Origin: Gillisia sp. Hel_I_86
GTDB taxonomy: Bacteria; Bacteroidota; Bacteroidia; Flavobacteriales; Flavobacteriaceae
Assembly: GCF_007827275.1 (NCBI RefSeq)
Contig: NZ_VISE01000001.1
Coordinates: 682,001-746,000 of the forward strand
Length of the DNA stretch: 64,000 nt
Direction of reading: 5' to 3'
This document shows, in pieces, positions 7,542-17,897 of this stretch (position 1 is the stretch's first letter; each line of letters begins with the position of its first letter). Below the pieces are notes generated by a model that made no database searches, was not told the origin of the DNA, and saw only the letters and a program-made list of their open reading frames with translations. A program made the position numbers and the translations under genes.

Positions 7542-9506
7542 TTAGTCTACGTTATCGTGTAGAAACGAATTGTTACTTCTAAACTTAAGATCGTCATTAT
7601 CGCCACCCAAGGTGGTTCTGGAAAGCTTCTCTTCTGCTTTTCTGGAATTGTCCAAATCTATGCCTGCACGTTTATATGCCGGCTGCTTTTCAATTTCATC
7701 TATTTGAGCAGTGTTGCTTCGAAACTTATAGTTGAATTCTTTCATCTTAGCTCTTCTTTCTGCAGCCCTTTCTATCAAACCTTCAGAAATAGGGTTGTCA
7801 AAAGGATCATTCTCATCATCTTCAGAAGTTTTTCTAGATGGCTCTGGAGCTACCGTTTTCTTTTCAAAAACCACAGCTTCTTCCTCTTCGTCTTTATCTT
7901 TTTTCTGAACAGGTTTCGACTTTTTAAGCATTTGCTCTACTTCCATATAGTCATCTAAACTATAACGCTTTTCTCCTGTTGAAGAGTTTTCGGTTACGGG
8001 AATGATCTCTATAGGCTCATTTACTTCCATATCCCTAGCCTCCTCATGAAGATCGTGGATGATCTTGCTAGTCTTTGGCTTCTCAGGCTCTTTAGCTTGA
8101 GGCTTTTTGGTTTCTTCGTTAGGTTCTTCTTGTTGCTGATTTATAGGAAAATCGAAAGTAAACATGAACTGATCTTCAGCATCATCGTTTAAATCTTCTT
8201 TTTCTTGCTTCTCCAGTTTATTTATTTTAGCTGAAGTATCTGTGATTATAAAATCATCTTCCTTGTAAGACACTTCTTCGTATTCCACTTCCATGTTCCT
8301 GGCACTTGGCGGGGTGCGTAGGTTTTCTTTTATTTCTTGGGCTTCAGTATCTTCATCTTCCCCTAAGGTATGAACGATCTTTTGCTCATTTACCTCTTCT
8401 GGAGCTTCTTCAATTTGCGTAGGTCTTTGAAACTTATTCTGACCAAAATTATGCACCGCTTTTTGTTCGTCTTCCAGGGTATGGATAATCTTTTTGGTTT
8501 CGGTATTTACAATTTCATTTTGCTGCTCTACATTAAAACCCGTAGCAATAATCGTTACTGCAATTGCATCTTCCAAAGCTTCATCTTCACCAACCCCCAT
8601 AATAATATTGGCACTATGTCCAGCTTCGTTCTGGATATGATCGTTGATTTCCCCAATTTCATCTATGGTGATTTCTTCAGATCCAGAGACGATCAATAGC
8701 AACACATTTTGAGCGCCTTTAATTTTGTTGTCATTCAATAACGGAGAATCTAAAGCTTTAATGATCGCGTCATTTGCCCTACTTGCTCCAGATGCAGATG
8801 CGGACCCCATAATAGCAGTACCACTGTTACTAAGAACCGTTTTGGCATCACGTAAATCGATGTTTTGTGTATAGTGATGAGTAATAACTTCGGCAATTCC
8901 CCTAGAAGCAGTTGCCAAAACCTCATCGGCTTTGGAAAATCCAGCTTTAAAGCCGAGGTTTCCATAAACCTCCCTTAATTTATTATTATTAATAACAATT
9001 AACGAATCTACATGCCTGCGCAGGTTTTCTACTCCCAGTTGCGCCTGTTCATTTCGCATTTTCCCTTCAAACTGAAAAGGAATTGTAACGATCCCCACCG
9101 TAAGGATATCCATTTCTTTGGCCTGCTTGGCGATCACAGGCGCAGCTCCCGTTCCAGTTCCTCCACCCATACCAGCGGTAATAAATACCATTTTTGTATT
9201 GGTGCCAAGCATGCGTTTAATCTCTTCACTACTTTCTATAGCTGCATTTTCCCCCACTTTTGGGTCTGCGCCAGCTCCCAATCCTTCGGTTAGGTGAACC
9301 CCTAACTGAATTTTATTTGGAACGGTGCTATTTTCCAAGGCTTGGGAATCTGTATTACAAATAATAAAATCCACACCCTTGATCCCTTGTTGGAACATGT
9401 GGTTGATGGCATTGCTACCACCCCCTCCTACTCCAATAACCTTGATCACATTGGATTGGTTTTTGGGTAAATCGAATGAAATATTTTCGAATTCTTTACT
9501 GCTCAT
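7542..9506 (-). CDS. ftsZ: Cell division GTPase FtsZ with long acidic tail
   Basis: FtsZ polymerises at midcell into the ring that organises septal wall synthesis. The nucleotide loop GGGTGTG is at residues 114-120, [12 protein letters not shown] is near 27, and the T7 loop NIDLRD is present, so the enzyme looks active. The globular part ends near residue 320; another 330 residues form a charged linker rich in Glu, Lys and Pro with repeated IVHTL/IIHTL/IIHDL motifs, ending SFLHDNVD. At 654 residues it is far longer than E. coli FtsZ (383), as is usual in flavobacteria. Last gene of the cluster, 27 bases after ftsA. Confidence 0.98.
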   Translation of the reverse strand: MSSKEFENISFDLPKNQSNVIKVIGVGGGGSNAINHMFQQGIKGVDFIICNTDSQALENSTVPNKIQLGVHLTEGLGAGADPKVGENAAIESSEEIKRMLGTNTKMVFITAGMGGGTGTGAAPVIAKQAKEMDILTVGIVTIPFQFEGKMRNEQAQLGVENLRRHVDSLIVINNNKLREVYGNLGFKAGFSKADEVLATASRGIAEVITHHYTQNIDLRDAKTVLSNSGTAIMGSASASGASRANDAIIKALDSPLLNDNKIKGAQNVLLLIVSGSEEITIDEIGEINDHIQNEAGHSANIIMGVGEDEALEDAIAVTIIATGFNVEQQNEIVNTETKKIIHTLEDEQKAVHNFGQNKFQRPTQIEEAPEEVNEQKIVHTLGEDEDTEAQEIKENLRTPPSARNMEVEYEEVSYKEDDFIITDTSAKINKLEKQEKEDLNDDAEDQFMFTFDFPINQQQEEPNEETKKPQAKEPEKPKTSKIIHDLHEEARDMEVNEPIEIIPVTENSSTGEKRYSLDDYMEVEQMLKKSKPVQKKDKDEEEEAVVFEKKTVAPEPSRKTSEDDENDPFDNPISEGLIERAAERRAKMKEFNYKFRSNTAQIDEIEKQPAYKRAGIDLDNSRKAEEKLSRTTLGGDNDDLKFRSNNSFLHDNVD

Positions 9507-9533
9507 AAATCCTGTTTTACTGGTTCTATATTG

Positions 9534-10880
9534 TTATTCTGCGTTGTCTAAAAAATCTTTGAACTTTTCTGCCCACTTATCAAAAACGCTCTTTTTGGAT
9601 GCTTTTGATTTTGCTGAAGAAGTTTCTTGCTCTTCATCTTCTGTATGAAAGGAATGTGTTCCTTCCTCTACAATTGCTTCTTGCTTTACTGTACCTGCCT
9701 TATTTTGAAACTTGGCATTTTTTTGCTCTAAGCTGTTCAAGACCAATCCTACTGCGGTTGCATAAAGCGGACTCGTGGTTTCAATATCGCTATCTCCTGC
9801 TAAATGCTCATTGGGATAGCCAATTCTGGTATCCATTCCGGTAATATATTCTGCCAATTGCTTTAAATGCTTTAACTGGGCACCCCCACCGGTTATTACC
9901 ATTCCGGCAATTAATTTTTTCTTTTGCTCTTCGTGTCCGTAGTTTTTAATTTCAAGATATACTTGCTCAATAATTTCCACTACACGGGCATGGATGATCT
10001 TGGAAAGGTTTTTAAGGGTGATCTCTTTTGGCTCTCTTCCTCGTAATCCCGGAATAGAAACAATCTCGTTATCCTTATTTTCCCCTGGCCAAGCAGATCC
10101 AAATTTTATTTTTAATAGTTCTGCCTGCTTTTCTATAATGGAACAACCTTCTTTGATATCTTCAGTAATCACATTCCCTCCAAATGGAATCACTGCCGTA
10201 TGCCGAATTATTCCATCTTTAAAAATGGCAAGATCTGTAGTCCCCCCACCTATATCTATTAGTGCAACCCCGGCTTCTTTTTCTTCCTGGCTCAATACCG
10301 CATTTGCAGATGCCAATGGTTCCAAGGTTACTGCTGAAAGTTCCAACCCAGCACTTTTAACACATCGTCCAATATTCCTTATAGAAGAAACCTGGCCAAC
10401 TACTACATGAAAGTTAGCTTCCAACCTTCCACCATACATTCCAATTGGCTCCTTGATCTCTGCCTGTCCATCTACCTTGAATTCTTGTGGCAAGACATGA
10501 ATTATCTCTTCCCCTGGTAACATCACCAGTTTATGAACTTGGTTGCAAAGTGTATAAATATCGTCGCCATCTATTACCTCATCTGGATTTGGTCGGGTGA
10601 TATAATCGCTATGTTGCAAACTTCTAATATGTTGTCCTGCAATACCAACAACCACTTCCTCTATTTTTAATCCTGAATCTGCTTCTGCTTCCTGTATGGC
10701 TTGCTGAATAGATTGAATGGTTTGGGTAATATTGTTCACAACCCCGCGATGGACACCTAAACTTTTGGATTTGCCAATCCCTATGATCTCCATTTTACCG
10801 TACTCATTCTTCCGCCCTATCATGGCCACGATCTTCGTGGTCCCAATATCCAGCCCTACTGCAATTTCGTTGTGTTCCAT
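9534..10880 (-). CDS. ftsA: Cell division protein FtsA
   Basis: 448 residues. Actin-like ATPase that tethers FtsZ to the membrane and helps recruit later division proteins. It starts with VGLDIGTTKIVAMIG (phosphate-1 loop), and IDIGGGTTDLAIF (about residue 208) is the phosphate-2 motif, with GMVITGGGAQL further on. The tail FDKWAEKFKDFLDN is the amphipathic membrane-targeting helix. Three bases separate it from the ftsQ stop. Confidence 0.97.
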   Translation of the reverse strand: MEHNEIAVGLDIGTTKIVAMIGRKNEYGKMEIIGIGKSKSLGVHRGVVNNITQTIQSIQQAIQEAEADSGLKIEEVVVGIAGQHIRSLQHSDYITRPNPDEVIDGDDIYTLCNQVHKLVMLPGEEIIHVLPQEFKVDGQAEIKEPIGMYGGRLEANFHVVVGQVSSIRNIGRCVKSAGLELSAVTLEPLASANAVLSQEEKEAGVALIDIGGGTTDLAIFKDGIIRHTAVIPFGGNVITEDIKEGCSIIEKQAELLKIKFGSAWPGENKDNEIVSIPGLRGREPKEITLKNLSKIIHARVVEIIEQVYLEIKNYGHEEQKKKLIAGMVITGGGAQLKHLKQLAEYITGMDTRIGYPNEHLAGDSDIETTSPLYATAVGLVLNSLEQKNAKFQNKAGTVKQEAIVEEGTHSFHTEDEEQETSSAKSKASKKSVFDKWAEKFKDFLDNAE

Positions 10881-10883
10881 CCC

Positions 10884-11600
10884 TTATTTTTTAGTGCAAA
10901 CAACCTGATTCCCAAATTGTAGATCCACCATTTTGTAAGTGTTTATTAAACTATCTTTTAGCGCTTTTTTGTAAAAAGCTTTAAAATTGTTGAATTTCTC
11001 ATCTATCCGGGTCACTTTTCCGAAGAAAATATCAAAACCTGTTTTTCTTAGCTCCAATTGATAAACCCCCTTGTTCAAACGAGTAATGGAGGTAATATGC
11101 TCTGTCAAAAATTGATCTTTATTAATATAATCCACTAAAGGAAATGCTTCTTTAATATCCTTTTCTTTTACATTCACCAGCACCGGAACCCTTGCAGAAT
11201 AACGGTTAGAAAGTGGCATTTTTTTGCCCAATCTGTCCAAATAAAATGCATTGTTCCCCAAAACCCTACCAATAGGGCGACGTTGACTTATTTTGGTTTT
11301 TAAAATTCCATCCAGCGTAAGAAATACCTCTGCATTTTCTATCATCTCGTGTTTGTTCAACAGCGTTTCTACCCTATTCAAATCTAAAGTTTCTTTAGCT
11401 ATACTTGAGACCTCTATGTTATTTTGTATTAACAATTTATTAACCGATTCTTCGGACACATATAGGTTTTCAAATTGGGTGAATTGCACTTCAACTTTTT
11501 CCAGTTTTCTATCGTTATTTCGCTTTTCAGCAAAACCATAAAAAAAGATGATCAAGGCAAGTAGCAAAATACCTTTTATATAATTGAAGTTAATTTTCAT
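10884..11600 (-). CDS. ftsQ: Cell division protein FtsQ/DivIB-like
   Basis: From the ATG at 11600, 238 residues: short cytoplasmic start, one membrane helix (GILLLALIIFFYGFA), then a periplasmic part with a POTRA-like region (VEVQFTQFENLYVSEESV) and the FtsQ beta domain (PIGRVLGNNAFYLDRLGKKM, then PVLVNV). It bridges early and late divisome proteins. An in-frame ATG at 11639 would add 13 residues before the membrane helix and overlap murC by 50 bases; 11600, preceded by AAGG, overlaps it by 11 and is preferred. Divergent in sequence, as usual for Bacteroidota FtsQ. Confidence 0.88.
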   Translation of the reverse strand: MKINFNYIKGILLLALIIFFYGFAEKRNNDRKLEKVEVQFTQFENLYVSEESVNKLLIQNNIEVSSIAKETLDLNRVETLLNKHEMIENAEVFLTLDGILKTKISQRRPIGRVLGNNAFYLDRLGKKMPLSNRYSARVPVLVNVKEKDIKEAFPLVDYINKDQFLTEHITSITRLNKGVYQLELRKTGFDIFFGKVTRIDEKFNNFKAFYKKALKDSLINTYKMVDLQFGNQVVCTKK

Positions 11601-12945
11601 CCTTAAAATATTTTTCAACTTTAATGATCTCTTCTCCAATATCTCCAGCGCCCATCATAACTATAACAGGACTTTCCGAAAGATTCAACTCGTTTATAAT
11701 CTGGTCTTTTTCTATTAATTTTTTGTTCCGGTTCTTAATTTTTTGCAACAACCATTCAGAAGTAATCCCTTCCATTGGGAGTTCCCTCGCAGGATAAATA
11801 TCCAGTAATCGCACTTCATCGAACTTACTTAGGCTTTCGGCAAAATCATCTGCAAAATCTTTAGTCCTGCTAAATAAGTGCGGCTGAAAAACTGCAATCA
11901 CCTTTTTACCGGGGTGCATTTCTCTAACAGCTTGGTGCACGGCAGCGATTTCTGCCGGGTGATGCGCATAATCATCGATTAAAATTCGCTTTTCAGATTT
12001 GAGCCTGTACGTAAATCTTCGTTTTACACCTTTAAAACTATCTAATGCCCTGGCGAGTTCATTGGTTGGGGATCCATAATGAATGGCAATCGCCAGGGCA
12101 GTAATAGCATTTAATAAATTGTGTTTGCCAGGGAGGCTAAACTTTAAACCTTCTATAATTTGTGTTGGGGTGATCAGATCGAAATGATAAGTTCCGTTCT
12201 TTACTATAATATTTTGAGCAGAATAATCTGCGTTGTCTTCAATTCCAATGGTTTTCCCATGAAGTGGTAGTCCATTCTTTACAAAAAGGGTGCCGTTCTC
12301 CGGGATTAAAGCTGCGAAATCATTAAAAGATTTAATTAACTCTTCGGGAGCGCCATAAATGTCTAAATGATCGGCATCCATAGAGGTGATCGCGGCAATA
12401 TTTGGCGATAGATTTAAAAACGATCTGTCGAATTCATCTGCCTCCACAACCATCACCTCATTCCCATTAAGAATAAGATTGCTCTGGATATCCTCACTTA
12501 TCCCACCAAGAAATGCGGTAACCTTCGCTCCTGTCTCCTTCAATAAATGTCCTAAAATAGCTGTCGTGGTGGTTTTACCGTGGGTTCCTGCCACAGCCAA
12601 TGTGAATACTCCTTGGGTGATCATCCCTAAAACCACTGCCCGCTTTTTAAGCTGAAATTCCTCCTGAATAAAATAATTATACTGCTTACTGTCCTTAGGA
12701 ATTGCAGGAGTATATACAATTAAGGTGTTTTTTGTATTTCTGAAGCTATCTGGAATTACCCCTATTTCATCTTTATAAAAAACATGAATCCCTTCATCTT
12801 CCAACACCCTTGTAAGCACGGTAGAAGTTTTATCGTAACCGGCAACCTGCTTTCCTAGAGAGTTGAAATATCGCGCCAACGCGCTCATTCCTATTCCGCC
12901 GATGCCGATAAAATAAAGATTTTCTATGTTTTTAAAATGATTCAT
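11590..12945 (-). CDS. murC: UDP-N-acetylmuramate--L-alanine ligase
   Basis: 451 residues. It adds L-Ala to UDP-MurNAc using ATP, the first amino acid of the peptidoglycan stem. Rossmann-like start (FIGIGGIGMSALARY), ATP loop AGTHGKTTTT at residues 119-127, and DDYAHHPAEIAAV (Mur-ligase C-terminal domain) are present. The start codon shares one base with the murG stop region, so it is translationally coupled. Confidence 0.97.
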   Translation of the reverse strand: MNHFKNIENLYFIGIGGIGMSALARYFNSLGKQVAGYDKTSTVLTRVLEDEGIHVFYKDEIGVIPDSFRNTKNTLIVYTPAIPKDSKQYNYFIQEEFQLKKRAVVLGMITQGVFTLAVAGTHGKTTTTAILGHLLKETGAKVTAFLGGISEDIQSNLILNGNEVMVVEADEFDRSFLNLSPNIAAITSMDADHLDIYGAPEELIKSFNDFAALIPENGTLFVKNGLPLHGKTIGIEDNADYSAQNIIVKNGTYHFDLITPTQIIEGLKFSLPGKHNLLNAITALAIAIHYGSPTNELARALDSFKGVKRRFTYRLKSEKRILIDDYAHHPAEIAAVHQAVREMHPGKKVIAVFQPHLFSRTKDFADDFAESLSKFDEVRLLDIYPARELPMEGITSEWLLQKIKNRNKKLIEKDQIINELNLSESPVIVMMGAGDIGEEIIKVEKYFKDEN

Positions 12946-14051
12946 TAATTTAACTTCTGCTTCTTTATAATTTTTTCCATAGTATCTACGATAGCAGCTG
13001 TTGCTCCCGGTAGCGCCAATTTTTTGATGTTTTCTGAAAGGTTTTTTTGAACCTTTTCGGACTTTAAAACCAATAATATGGTTTCTGAAAATTCCTTAGC
13101 CAGATCCTTTTCATTCAACACATAGGCGGCATCCTCATTTGCGACCGTCAGGGCATTTTTTGCCTGATGATTTTCAGCAACATTGGGGGACGGAATAAAA
13201 ATTACCGGCTTCCCAACAATGCATAATTCGGAAACACTAATGGCTCCGGCACGAGAAACGATAACATCGGCAGCAGCATAAGCAAGATCCATTCTGCTTA
13301 AAAAAGCATGGGTTTGCACTAATTCGTTGTCAAACTTTTTATATTCATCGTAATACAAAGAACCTGTTTGCCAGATAAGCTGTATATCTTCTTTTTCAAA
13401 AACATCTACAAAAGCTTCCATTAGCTGGTTTATTCTTCTAGCACCTAAGCTTCCGCCTAATACCAATAAGGCTTTTCCTTCCTTTTTCAGTTTAAAGAAT
13501 TCCCGTGCTTCTTCCCTTTTGCTTGCAACATCCAAAATATCCTGTCTTACAGGATTTCCTGTTTTAACCGTTTTTTCTAAAGGAAAATAACTTTCCAAAT
13601 GATCGTACGCTGTGCAAATTGCATCGGCTTTTTTTCCCAATAACCTATTTGTGATTCCAGGATAGGAATTCTGCTCCTGAATTAAGGTTGGAATATTCAT
13701 TGTATTTGCAACTTTCAGCAAAGGCCCACTTGCAAAACCACCGGTTCCTATCACCACATCTGGCTTAAATTTCTTGATGATTTTTCTGGATTCCCAGAGA
13801 CTGCTTATTAGCTTAAAAGGAAAGCTCAAATTTCTTGTGGTCAAACTTCTATCGATCCCAGAAATCCAAAGACCTTCGATTTTATAGCCTGCTTGTGGCA
13901 CTTTGGTCATTTCCATTCTATCTTTCGCTCCTACAAATAGGATCTCAGCAGATGGATATCGCCTTATAATTTCATCGGCAATAGAGATTGCAGGATAAAT
14001 ATGCCCCCCTGTGCCTCCACCAGATATTATTACTTTTAACTTCTCCATCAT
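12945..14051 (-). CDS. murG: Undecaprenyl-PP-MurNAc-pentapeptide GlcNAc transferase
   Basis: 368 residues, membrane-associated GT28 glycosyltransferase that turns lipid I into lipid II. The N-terminal GGGTGGH (11-17) and the donor site region [26 protein letters not shown] are typical. Its start overlaps the ftsW stop by four bases (ATGA-type coupling), tying lipid II synthesis to its neighbour. Confidence 0.97.
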   Translation of the reverse strand: MMEKLKVIISGGGTGGHIYPAISIADEIIRRYPSAEILFVGAKDRMEMTKVPQAGYKIEGLWISGIDRSLTTRNLSFPFKLISSLWESRKIIKKFKPDVVIGTGGFASGPLLKVANTMNIPTLIQEQNSYPGITNRLLGKKADAICTAYDHLESYFPLEKTVKTGNPVRQDILDVASKREEAREFFKLKKEGKALLVLGGSLGARRINQLMEAFVDVFEKEDIQLIWQTGSLYYDEYKKFDNELVQTHAFLSRMDLAYAAADVIVSRAGAISVSELCIVGKPVIFIPSPNVAENHQAKNALTVANEDAAYVLNEKDLAKEFSETILLVLKSEKVQKNLSENIKKLALPGATAAIVDTMEKIIKKQKLN

Positions 14052-15259
14052 ATCGCTTCGCTTAAAATGTCCAAAGGATTTTCTTCTTCTCTTTCCCTAT
14101 CAGATTCTTCGGATAATTTTATCTCCTCTTCTCTTTTTGCACTTACACTCAACACAATTCCCAGCGCCAAACATGTCATCCAAATAGAGGTTCCCCCGCT
14201 ACTTACCAATGGCAAGGTTTGCCCTGTTACCGGAAATAATTCCACCGCAACCGCCATATTTACCAATGCTTGGAAGACAATAGGCAATCCAACTCCAATA
14301 ACCAATAATTTTCCGAAGATTGTATTTGCTTTGGTTGCCACGATCACTATCCTAAACAGCAGCATTAAATAAGCCAACATTACTCCAAAGCCTCCAATTA
14401 GTCCCATTTCTTCAACGATGATCGCATAGATAAAATCTGAAGACGACTGTGGCAAAAAATTCCTTTGAATGCTTTTTCCAATCCCAGCTCCTGCAATTCC
14501 TCCCCTAGCAATAGCGATCTTGGCTTTTTCTATCTGGTAATCGGCTTCGGTATCTTCATCATTTGCAAAATTCTCTATTCTACTGGTCCATGTGTCCACG
14601 CGGTTAGGCAATAAACCTGGAAACGCTTTTGCTGTTAATATGAACATCGTTAACAACAACAAACCTGTTCCAACAATAATCCCCAAATATTTCAACGGAT
14701 ATCCACCAAGAAAAACCAGCATGATCACCATCGTGAAAATAATAGCGGTAGTAGAAAAGTTGGCAGGTAGGATCAACATTAAAATCACAAAAACAGGCAT
14801 CCATAAAGGCAATATCGTTTCCTTAAAAGTCACTTCTTTCTCGGTAATCCTCGATAAATATCTCGCTACATAGGCCATAAGCACCACTGCCGCCAAGGTA
14901 GAAGTCTGAAATGTCACCCCTACCACAGGAATCTGAATCCATCTGCTCGCATTGGCGCCATCTATTGTGGCGCCTTGTGCAACCGTATAAATAAGCAACA
15001 AAAAGACAATGGGCAACATTAATATGGACAAGCCTTTAAAATAATGATAGGGAATTTTGTGAATCGCAAACAACAAACAAAACCCCAATACCAAATGAAA
15101 AAAATGAACAACTAAATAACTACTTGTGCTTCCATCCCCATACAAATAGGCCAGGTTGCTACTCGCACTGTACACCGGCAAAAACGAAAAAATTGCCAAT
15201 AACGCGGTCGTGGCCCAAATAACCTTATCACCTTTTATATTTGAAAACAAGTTGTTCAT
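14048..15259 (-). CDS. ftsW: Septal peptidoglycan polymerase FtsW (SEDS family)
   Basis: 403 residues with about ten membrane helices. SEDS glycosyltransferase that polymerises lipid II at the septum together with FtsI. Family marks: [33 protein letters not shown] and [19 protein letters not shown]. The charged tail is cytoplasmic. Confidence 0.96.
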   Translation of the reverse strand: MNNLFSNIKGDKVIWATTALLAIFSFLPVYSASSNLAYLYGDGSTSSYLVVHFFHLVLGFCLLFAIHKIPYHYFKGLSILMLPIVFLLLIYTVAQGATIDGANASRWIQIPVVGVTFQTSTLAAVVLMAYVARYLSRITEKEVTFKETILPLWMPVFVILMLILPANFSTTAIIFTMVIMLVFLGGYPLKYLGIIVGTGLLLLTMFILTAKAFPGLLPNRVDTWTSRIENFANDEDTEADYQIEKAKIAIARGGIAGAGIGKSIQRNFLPQSSSDFIYAIIVEEMGLIGGFGVMLAYLMLLFRIVIVATKANTIFGKLLVIGVGLPIVFQALVNMAVAVELFPVTGQTLPLVSSGGTSIWMTCLALGIVLSVSAKREEEIKLSEESDREREEENPLDILSEAI

Positions 15260-15278
15260 TCAGCTTTAACTCTTACTA

Positions 15279-16622
15279 TTATAGGTTTCTAACGCTTTCT
15301 TTAAATTGCCTTCCCCTATCCTCATAGTTTTCGAATAAATCGAAACTTGAACAGGCCGGAGAAAGCAAAACCGTATTTCCCCTTTCAGATAATTTATATG
15401 CCATTCCCACAGCTTCTTTCATGGAATGTGTTTCCACAATGGTATCCACACAATTTCCAAAAGCCTCAAAAATCTTGGAATTATCTACTCCTAGACAAAT
15501 AATCGCTTTCACCTTTTCATTTACCAAAGGCAACAATTCTGAATACACATTTCCTTTATCCACACCACCAACGATCCAAACCGTCTCCGTTTCCATACTT
15601 TCCAAAGCATAATAAGTTGCGTTGGTATTAGTAGCCTTGGAATCGTTCACGTACATCACGTTATTGATTTTAAGCACTTTTTCCAATCGGTGTTCCACCC
15701 CTTGAAAATTCTCCATGCTCGCACGGATGGTTTCTTTTCTAATTCTTAATAATTGGGAAACCGTAGAGGCTGCCATGGCATTTTTTGTGTTGTGCTTACC
15801 TTCGAGTGCTAAGGATGATGTTGGCATAATAAATTGGGTGTTGTTGAGGTTTATTTTAATATTGTTATCTTCTACATATGCGCCTTTTTCCAGTTTCTTC
15901 TGAAGTGAAAAAGGCAATTTTTCGGCTTTTACTGAATTGGATTCAAGCCACTTTGCAATTAATTCGTCATCGGCATCATAAATAAAGAAATCGGACTCTT
16001 TCTGATTCTTTGTTATTCTGAATTTAGATGCGATGTATTCATCCAGGTTATAATTGTATCTGTCAAGATGGTCTGGGGTAATGTTGGTAAGTACTGCGAT
16101 ATCCGGCCTAAAATCCACTATTCCATCTAGTTGGAAACTGCTTAGCTCCAGGATGAAATAATCTACAGGGTCGCCCGCTACCTGCTTTGCAAAACTGTCT
16201 CCTACATTTCCTGCCATAGATACATTTAATCCTGCATTTTTCAGGATATGATGTACCCACTTAGTTGTAGTGGTCTTCCCGTTGCTGCCGGTAATCCCTA
16301 TAATTTTTGCTGAAGTAAATTCTGCGCCAAATTCAATTTCAGAAATAACAGGAATCCCCTGCTCCTTGATCTTTTTAACCAGCGGCGCTGTATCTGGGAT
16401 TCCGGGGCTTTTCATAACTACTGAAGCATCCATGATCTTGAATTCGGTATGTCCATCCTCTTCCCAGTCTACTCCTAGCTTTTCCAGTTCTGCTTTATAC
16501 TTATCTTTTATTTTTCCAAAATCTGAAACAAAAACATCATAGCCCTGCTTCAGCGCAAGAATTGCAGTACCTACACCGCTTTCTCCGCCTCCAAGAATTG
16601 CTATTTTTTTGTTTTTGTTCAT
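15279..16622 (-). CDS. murD: UDP-MurNAc-L-alanine--D-glutamate ligase
   Basis: 447 residues. It adds D-Glu to UDP-MurNAc-L-Ala. ATP loop TGSNGKTTTT at 111-120; NITPDHLDRY and VNDSKATNTNATYYAL are MurD signatures. It sits two bases after the mraY stop and 19 bases before ftsW. Confidence 0.97.
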   Translation of the reverse strand: MNKNKKIAILGGGESGVGTAILALKQGYDVFVSDFGKIKDKYKAELEKLGVDWEEDGHTEFKIMDASVVMKSPGIPDTAPLVKKIKEQGIPVISEIEFGAEFTSAKIIGITGSNGKTTTTKWVHHILKNAGLNVSMAGNVGDSFAKQVAGDPVDYFILELSSFQLDGIVDFRPDIAVLTNITPDHLDRYNYNLDEYIASKFRITKNQKESDFFIYDADDELIAKWLESNSVKAEKLPFSLQKKLEKGAYVEDNNIKINLNNTQFIMPTSSLALEGKHNTKNAMAASTVSQLLRIRKETIRASMENFQGVEHRLEKVLKINNVMYVNDSKATNTNATYYALESMETETVWIVGGVDKGNVYSELLPLVNEKVKAIICLGVDNSKIFEAFGNCVDTIVETHSMKEAVGMAYKLSERGNTVLLSPACSSFDLFENYEDRGRQFKESVRNL

Positions 16623-16623
16623 G

Positions 16624-17859
16624 TTATCTAACTTTCAAAGTAATAATGGTTACGATCGCAAGGAAAATCCCAACGATCCAAAATCTCACTACGATCTTGC
16701 TTTCATGCAAACCTTTTTTCTGGTAATGATGATGCAATGGGGACATCAGAAATATTCGTCTTCCTTCTCCATATTTTCTTTTGGTAATCTTGAACCATCC
16801 TACTTGTAGGACCACAGATAGGTTTTCCAAGAGAAATATTCCGCATAAAATGGGGATCAATAATTCTTTTCGGGTGGCGATTGCTATCACGGCAATTATT
16901 CCTCCAATGGTCAAACTCCCGGTATCTCCCATAAATACTTGTGCCGGATAGGTATTATACCATAAAAATCCTACCAAGGATCCCGCAAACGCGGTAATGA
17001 ATATGGTCATCTCTCCAGAACGTGGGATGTACATGATATTGAGATAGTCTGAAAATATAATGTTACCAGAAACCCATGCAAAAATCCCGAGCGTTAGTAC
17101 AATTATAGCAGAAGAGCCGGCTGCAAGCCCATCTATCCCATCTGTTAAATTTGCACCGTTGGAAACCGCTGTTACTATAAATATCACGATCGGGATAAAG
17201 ATCAACCACGCATAATTAACCAATGATGGATTGATCCAACTGATCAAACTTGCGTAATCGAACTCATTGTTCTTTACAAACGGAATGGTGGTAGTGGTAG
17301 ATTTCTCTTCAACTCCAGCTTTTACCTCTTCATCTCCATCTACAACGAGCTCATTTGTAAAAGATGGACTATTGGTATCTTCCTTAACCGTGATTCCAGG
17401 ATGCAGGTACATAGTTCCACCTACAATAAGCCCAAGACCAACTTGTCCCAGTACTTTAAAAATTCCTTTTAAACCTTCTTTGTCTTTTTTGAAAATTTTT
17501 AAATAATCATCTATAAAACCAATGGTTCCCATCCAAAGGGTGGTAACAATCAGCAAAATGACATAGATGTTATCCAATTTCGCAAACAACAATACAGGAA
17601 TGAGCGTGGAGATAATAATAATCAATCCACCCATGGTCGGGGTTCCCGCTTTTTCACTTTGCCCTTTTAAACCAAGGTCCCGAACACTTTCCCCTACTTG
17701 TTTTCTTAAAAGATAATTGATGATCTTTTTTCCATAAATGGTAGATATTGCCAAGGACAAAATAATCGCCATCGCAGAGCGGAACGAAATAAATTCGAAC
17801 AAACCTGCTCCAGGAACCTGGTAGCGTTTATCTAAATAATCAAACAAATAGTATAACAT
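16624..17859 (-). CDS. mraY: Phospho-MurNAc-pentapeptide transferase
   Basis: 411 residues, polytopic inner-membrane enzyme that joins UDP-MurNAc-pentapeptide to undecaprenyl phosphate to make lipid I. Conserved acidic pair in GFIDDYLK (117-118), [12 protein letters not shown], and FMGDTGSL are present, and the C-terminal [12 protein letters not shown] histidine motif is intact. Residues about 155-195 form an extra hydrophilic loop rich in Glu, Val and Thr, absent from E. coli MraY (360 aa); similar insertions are known in Bacteroidota. Confidence 0.97.
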   Translation of the reverse strand: MLYYLFDYLDKRYQVPGAGLFEFISFRSAMAIILSLAISTIYGKKIINYLLRKQVGESVRDLGLKGQSEKAGTPTMGGLIIIISTLIPVLLFAKLDNIYVILLIVTTLWMGTIGFIDDYLKIFKKDKEGLKGIFKVLGQVGLGLIVGGTMYLHPGITVKEDTNSPSFTNELVVDGDEEVKAGVEEKSTTTTIPFVKNNEFDYASLISWINPSLVNYAWLIFIPIVIFIVTAVSNGANLTDGIDGLAAGSSAIIVLTLGIFAWVSGNIIFSDYLNIMYIPRSGEMTIFITAFAGSLVGFLWYNTYPAQVFMGDTGSLTIGGIIAVIAIATRKELLIPILCGIFLLENLSVVLQVGWFKITKRKYGEGRRIFLMSPLHHHYQKKGLHESKIVVRFWIVGIFLAIVTIITLKVR

Positions 17860-17897
17860 ATCTTATCTTCTAGTCCTTTTGTCCTCTTTGGGAATTG

